A stretch of DNA of 64,000 nucleotides. Origin: a virus. The stretch spans positions 52,155 through 116,154 of the IMG/VR virus record IMGVR_UViG_3300007640_000029. One strand, given 5' to 3'. Numbering within the stretch: the stretch's first letter is position 1; every line of letters begins with the position of its first letter. Of this stretch, positions 62,325 to 64,000 are shown piece after piece. The notes under the pieces are model-generated. The model did no database searches and had not been told where the DNA came from. It worked only from the letters and a program-made list of their open reading frames with translations. Both the position numbers and the translations under genes were made by a program.

Positions 62325-62417
62325 GCTCGTTGGAACGGTTTACCTTGGTAGACTACCTGAATCAAAATCCGAATGAGGGTCCCACTCCTCTTCGGGGTAA
62401 TGGGGGAAAAAACGAGC
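62325..62417 (+). repeat. Structured spacer closed by inverted repeat
   Basis: GCTCGTT (62325-62331) pairs with AACGAGC (62411-62417). An internal hairpin ACTCC/GGGGT lies near 62384. It fills the gap between tRNA-Thr and tRNA-Ser; the T arm needed for a tRNA is absent. Confidence 0.5.
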
Positions 62418-62421
62418 TTTA

Positions 62422-62506
62422 GGAGAGGTGGCAGAGTGGTCGAATGCGCCAGTCTTGAAAACTGATGTACCGCAAGGTACCGGGGGTTCGAATCCCTCCC
62501 TCTCCG
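62422..62506 (+). tRNA. tRNA-Ser (anticodon TGA)
   Basis: Acceptor GGAGAGG / CCTCTCC; loop CTTGAAA; long variable arm TGTACCGCAAGGTACC; discriminator G. CCA is not encoded. Confidence 0.93.
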
Positions 62507-62537
62507 CAAAAAAAATCGTAGTACCGTTAGGGAACAA

Positions 62538-62577
62538 GGTGAAAGGAACACTCACCGCAGGTTAAGCGATATCCTGC
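62538..62577 (+). repeat. Two spacer hairpins between tRNA-Ser and tRNA-Leu
   Basis: GGTGA (62538) / TCACC (62552) and GCAGG (62557) / CCTGC (62573) lie back to back and fill the spacer. Confidence 0.5.
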
Positions 62578-62581
62578 AAAT

Positions 62582-62663
62582 GCCTCGGTGGTGTAATTGG
62601 TAGCCACGTATGCCTTAGGAGCATATGCCATAGTGCGTGTCGGTTCGAGTCCGACCCGGGGTA
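62582..62663 (+). tRNA. tRNA-Leu (anticodon TAG)
   Basis: Acceptor GCCTCGG / CCGGGGT with two wobble pairs; loop CTTAGGA flanked by TATGC/GCATA; long variable arm; T loop TTCGAGT; discriminator A. Confidence 0.9.
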
Positions 62664-62704
62664 CTAGAATTAGTAGACTTTCTTTATTTTCTTTCAGCGT
62701 GTCT

Positions 62705-62714
62705 GATATATAAC
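62705..62714 (+). promoter_or_regulatory. Late-promoter-like motif GATATATAAC
   Basis: It lies 5 bases before the HNH gene ATG, inside the tRNA cluster. Confidence 0.5.
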
Positions 62715-62719
62715 ACACT

Positions 62720-63169
62720 ATGAGAAATGACATACAAGAAAAGATGCCTCAGATACTAGAATGGGTGGAAGAGGGGATGCCTAAGAATATGATCTGTAAA
62801 AAGATCGATTGCAGACCGAGAACCTTAGATTCTTACCTTAAAAAGAATGATATAGAATATAAGGGCAATCAGGGAGGCAAGGACTACAAAATAGCTTCTA
62901 ACAAGATGGATGATCTTGAATGGGTAGAGAAATGGTGTAGAAAAGGAACAACCCTATCTTCTTCCAAGATCAGAAATAGATTGATCTCGGCGGGCATTAA
63001 AGAAAAAAAGTGTGAAGAATGCGGAAGATCTTCGTGGAACAGTAAAGAAATTCCGTTGGATTTGCATCATATAAACGGTGATCGATTTGATAATCGTATA
63101 GAGAATTTGGAAATCCTTTGTAAAAACTGTCATGGACAAACAAAAAGTTACAGTATAAGGAAATCCTAA
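62720..63169 (+). CDS. HNH endonuclease in tRNA cluster
   Basis: A 149-residue protein. The N-terminal helix-turn-helix-like part (ICKKIDCRPRTLDSYLKKND) precedes the HNH core: CEECGRSSWNSKEIPLDLHH, INGDRFDNRIENLEILCKNCH (CxxC, HH, N, H). Its insertion between tRNA-Leu and a damaged tRNA-like sequence, with its own promoter motif, is typical of a free-standing homing endonuclease. Confidence 0.88.
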   Translation: MRNDIQEKMPQILEWVEEGMPKNMICKKIDCRPRTLDSYLKKNDIEYKGNQGGKDYKIASNKMDDLEWVEKWCRKGTTLSSSKIRNRLISAGIKEKKCEECGRSSWNSKEIPLDLHHINGDRFDNRIENLEILCKNCHGQTKSYSIRKS

Positions 63170-63175
63170 AATAAA

Positions 63176-63230
63176 GGGATGCTTACAGCAATTTTCAGCA
63201 ATAGATTCGTAAACTATAAAACAGCATCCC
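63176..63230 (+). ncRNA. Hairpin with TACAGCAA / CAGCAA loop
   Basis: GGGATGCT (63176-63183) pairs with AGCATCCC (63223-63230). The loop starts TACAGCAATTTTCAGCAAT, echoing the hairpin at 58141-58197. Confidence 0.5.
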
Positions 63231-63240
63231 GTCTTCATAT

Positions 63241-63317
63241 GGGCACGTATCTCCTCAAGCTTATACCTTGTAGAAAGAGTAATTGGTTACATGTGGGTTC
63301 AATCCCCGCCGTGCCTA
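63241..63317 (+). pseudogene. tRNA-like remnant without a readable anticodon arm
   Basis: Acceptor GGGCACG / CGTGCCT and T arm GTGGG-TTCAATC-CCCGC are intact with discriminator A. The 45 bases between do not form a normal D arm or anticodon stem; the AGAGTAATTGGTTAC segment looks like a D arm in the wrong place. It may be a decayed or rearranged tRNA beside the HNH gene, or a tRNA mimic. Confidence 0.5.
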
Positions 63318-63334
63318 CCCTAGGAAACAATCCC

Positions 63335-63408
63335 GCTCTCTTAGCTCAGGCGGTTAGAGCAACTGACTCATAATCAGTAGGTCGTAGGTTCGATCCCTAC
63401 AGGGAGCA
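63335..63408 (+). tRNA. tRNA with CAT anticodon (elongator Met or Ile2)
   Basis: Acceptor GCTCTCT / AGGGAGC; loop CTCATAA flanked by ACTGA/TCAGT; T loop TTCGATC. The G1-C72 pair rules out an initiator. Met versus lysidine-Ile cannot be decided by eye. Confidence 0.9.
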
Positions 63409-63410
63409 CT

Positions 63411-63515
63411 AAGGAAGGATGCTAATTCACAGTGGCACGGATTTGGAAAAAGACGGGAGGCTTGGTACCGGTGTGGAACGGGCAAATACAAGTACTCGCC
63501 AGATCTTCCTTCCTT
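63411..63515 (+). repeat. Structured spacer closed by inverted repeat
   Basis: AAGGAAGGA (63411-63419) pairs with TCCTTCCTT (63507-63515). The spacer fills the gap between the Met and fMet tRNAs. It shares TGGAACGG with the spacer at 62325. Confidence 0.5.
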
Positions 63516-63524
63516 TCATCATAT

Positions 63525-63597
63525 CGCGGGATAGCAGCAGCGGTAGCTCGCCAGGCTCATAACCTGGAGGTCGGGGGTTCGATTCCCTCTCCCGCAA
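63525..63597 (+). tRNA. Initiator tRNA-fMet (anticodon CAT)
   Basis: CGCGGGA / TCCCGCA gives the unpaired C1-A72 that marks bacterial initiators. Loop CTCATAA with stem CCAGG/CCTGG; the usual three G-C pairs are two plus an A-T. It closely follows E. coli initiator tRNA from AGCAGC to the anticodon. CCA is not encoded. Confidence 0.92.
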
Positions 63598-63599
63598 CT

Positions 63600-63634
63600 A
63601 AGGTCTTCAAAAGGTACCATTGGGCCCGGACCTT
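63600..63634 (+). repeat. Short spacer closed by inverted repeat
   Basis: AAGGTC (63600-63605) pairs with GACCTT (63629-63634), between tRNA-fMet and tRNA-Asn. Confidence 0.45.
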
Positions 63635-63639
63635 TCCAT

Positions 63640-63713
63640 TCCTCCATAGCTCAGTTGGTTAGAGCGGTTGACTGTTAATCAATAGGTCCCTGGTTCGAGC
63701 CCAGGTGGGGGAG
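63640..63713 (+). tRNA. tRNA-Asn (anticodon GTT)
   Basis: Acceptor TCCTCCA / TGGGGGA; loop CTGTTAA flanked by GTTGA/TCAAT; T loop TTCGAGC; discriminator G. Confidence 0.93.
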
Positions 63714-63715
63714 CA

Positions 63716-63829
63716 AGAGGTAGTGAAGCTGTAGTTAATGAAACGGTGCTAAAAGGATGAAAAAGGGTTTGTATTAGTCCGAGCGTAAGCAAGTCATTAA
63801 CCAGAAACCCCGAAAGACCCGAAACCTCT
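63716..63829 (+). ncRNA. Structured spacer RNA candidate
   Basis: AGAGGT (63716-63721) / ACCTCT (63824-63829) encloses GTTAATGA (63734-63741) / TCATTAAC (63794-63801). The two nested stems suggest a discrete RNA between tRNA-Asn and tRNA-Gly, comparable in setting to the stable RNAs of unknown function in the T4 tRNA cluster. Confidence 0.5.
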
Positions 63830-63843
63830 CAATAAAAAAAAGA

Positions 63844-63897
63844 CCAACAATTGTTCCGCGGCAATTAGGTTGGAAGTGTAGGTTAACTCTTTCCTAC
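63844..63897 (+). repeat. Two hairpins upstream of tRNA-Gly
   Basis: CCAACAATTG with CAATT and GTTGG (63844-63873), then GTAGG / CCTAC (63878-63897). Confidence 0.5.
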
Positions 63898-63902
63898 TCT
63901 AA

Positions 63903-63975
63903 GCGGGTGAAGCTCATGTGGTCGAGCACCAGCCTTCCAAGCTGGGGGCAGCCGGTTCGAATCCGGTCACCCGCT
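63903..63975 (+). tRNA. tRNA-Gly (anticodon TCC)
   Basis: Acceptor GCGGGTG / CACCCGC; loop CTTCCAA flanked by CCAGC/GCTGG; T loop TTCGAAT; discriminator T. The cluster probably continues past the window end. Confidence 0.93.
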
Positions 63976-64000
63976 CTAACTACCGTTTCCATTCTAAAAA

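Noticed and set aside
62325-62417. Possible extra tRNA between tRNA-Thr and tRNA-Ser
   Set aside because: The 7-bp closing stem looks like an acceptor, but no T arm or anticodon arm forms next to it.
63179-63662. Small frames within the tRNA cluster
   Set aside because: They overlap confident tRNAs and hairpin spacers and have no coding character.
1-64000. CRISPR array or integrase/attachment site
   Set aside because: No regularly spaced direct repeats and no recombinase gene were seen; the content fits a lytic T4-like phage.

Overview
This window is part of a large tailed-phage genome of the T4 superfamily (contractile-tail type inferred from homologs), probably infecting a member of the Bacteroidota. 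T4-like genes that can be recognised from protein sequence are gp32, a DnaG-type primase, UvsY next to UvsW, a gp43-type polymerase in two pieces, a gp56-type dCTPase/dUTPase, NrdB/NrdA, a gp39/gp52-type topoisomerase and a gp45-type clamp. The Bacteroidota link rests on several things: an Hc1-type histone, DUF4494- and DUF2452-like proteins, TAnnTTTG-type promoters, AT-rich leaders with little Shine-Dalgarno signal, and a tmRNA tag starting GEN.

Layout. 1-9.2 kb: virion genes (two collagen-repeat tail fibres, a large structural protein, a tail-tube/baseplate-like protein). 9.2-14 kb: a RuvC-like nuclease and a five-gene cassette (sugar nucleotidyltransferase, cupin, RuBisCO-like protein, GDPD-like protein, glycosyltransferase-like protein). 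14-18.4 kb: replication and recombination. 18.4-27.8 kb: many small proteins, an RNA ligase-NMNAT fusion, Hc1, Hsp20, an MBD4-like glycosylase and a minus-strand endolysin. 27.8-33.3 kb: N-terminal polymerase half and dNTP synthesis. 33.3-41 kb: carbamoyltransferase, methyltransferase, adenylate kinase, glycosyltransferase and small proteins. 41-51.7 kb: topoisomerase, UV endonuclease, DnaJ, a putative L,D-transpeptidase-like protein, clamp and C-terminal polymerase half. 51.7-61.5 kb: a RimK-RimB fusion, thioredoxin, ClpP, a Ro60/vWA-like protein, a structured noncoding RNA and a DegT/GNAT/glycosyltransferase set. 61.5-64 kb: a tmRNA, seven tRNAs including an initiator, one tRNA-like remnant, an HNH endonuclease and structured spacers.

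Three ideas tie the genes together. (1) About ten proteins start with an [FY]xx[FY]...[LI]xE segment that resembles the capsid-targeting peptide of T4 internal protein III (YQEFIAE). They include adenylate kinase, the RimK-RimB fusion, a nucleotidyltransferase and the L,D-transpeptidase-like protein, so the phage may package a set of enzymes in its head. (2) The phage carries its own tmRNA with a 23-codon tag ending ALAA, plus a ClpP, suggesting control over ribosome rescue and tagged-protein degradation. (3) A RuBisCO-like protein that keeps the Mg-binding site but lacks the loop-6 lysine sits in a sugar-type cassette. A repeated GATATATA(A/G)A motif before many genes looks like a T4-type late promoter. 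A different TTTTTT...TAAATTTG class precedes the tmRNA and the Ro60-like gene.
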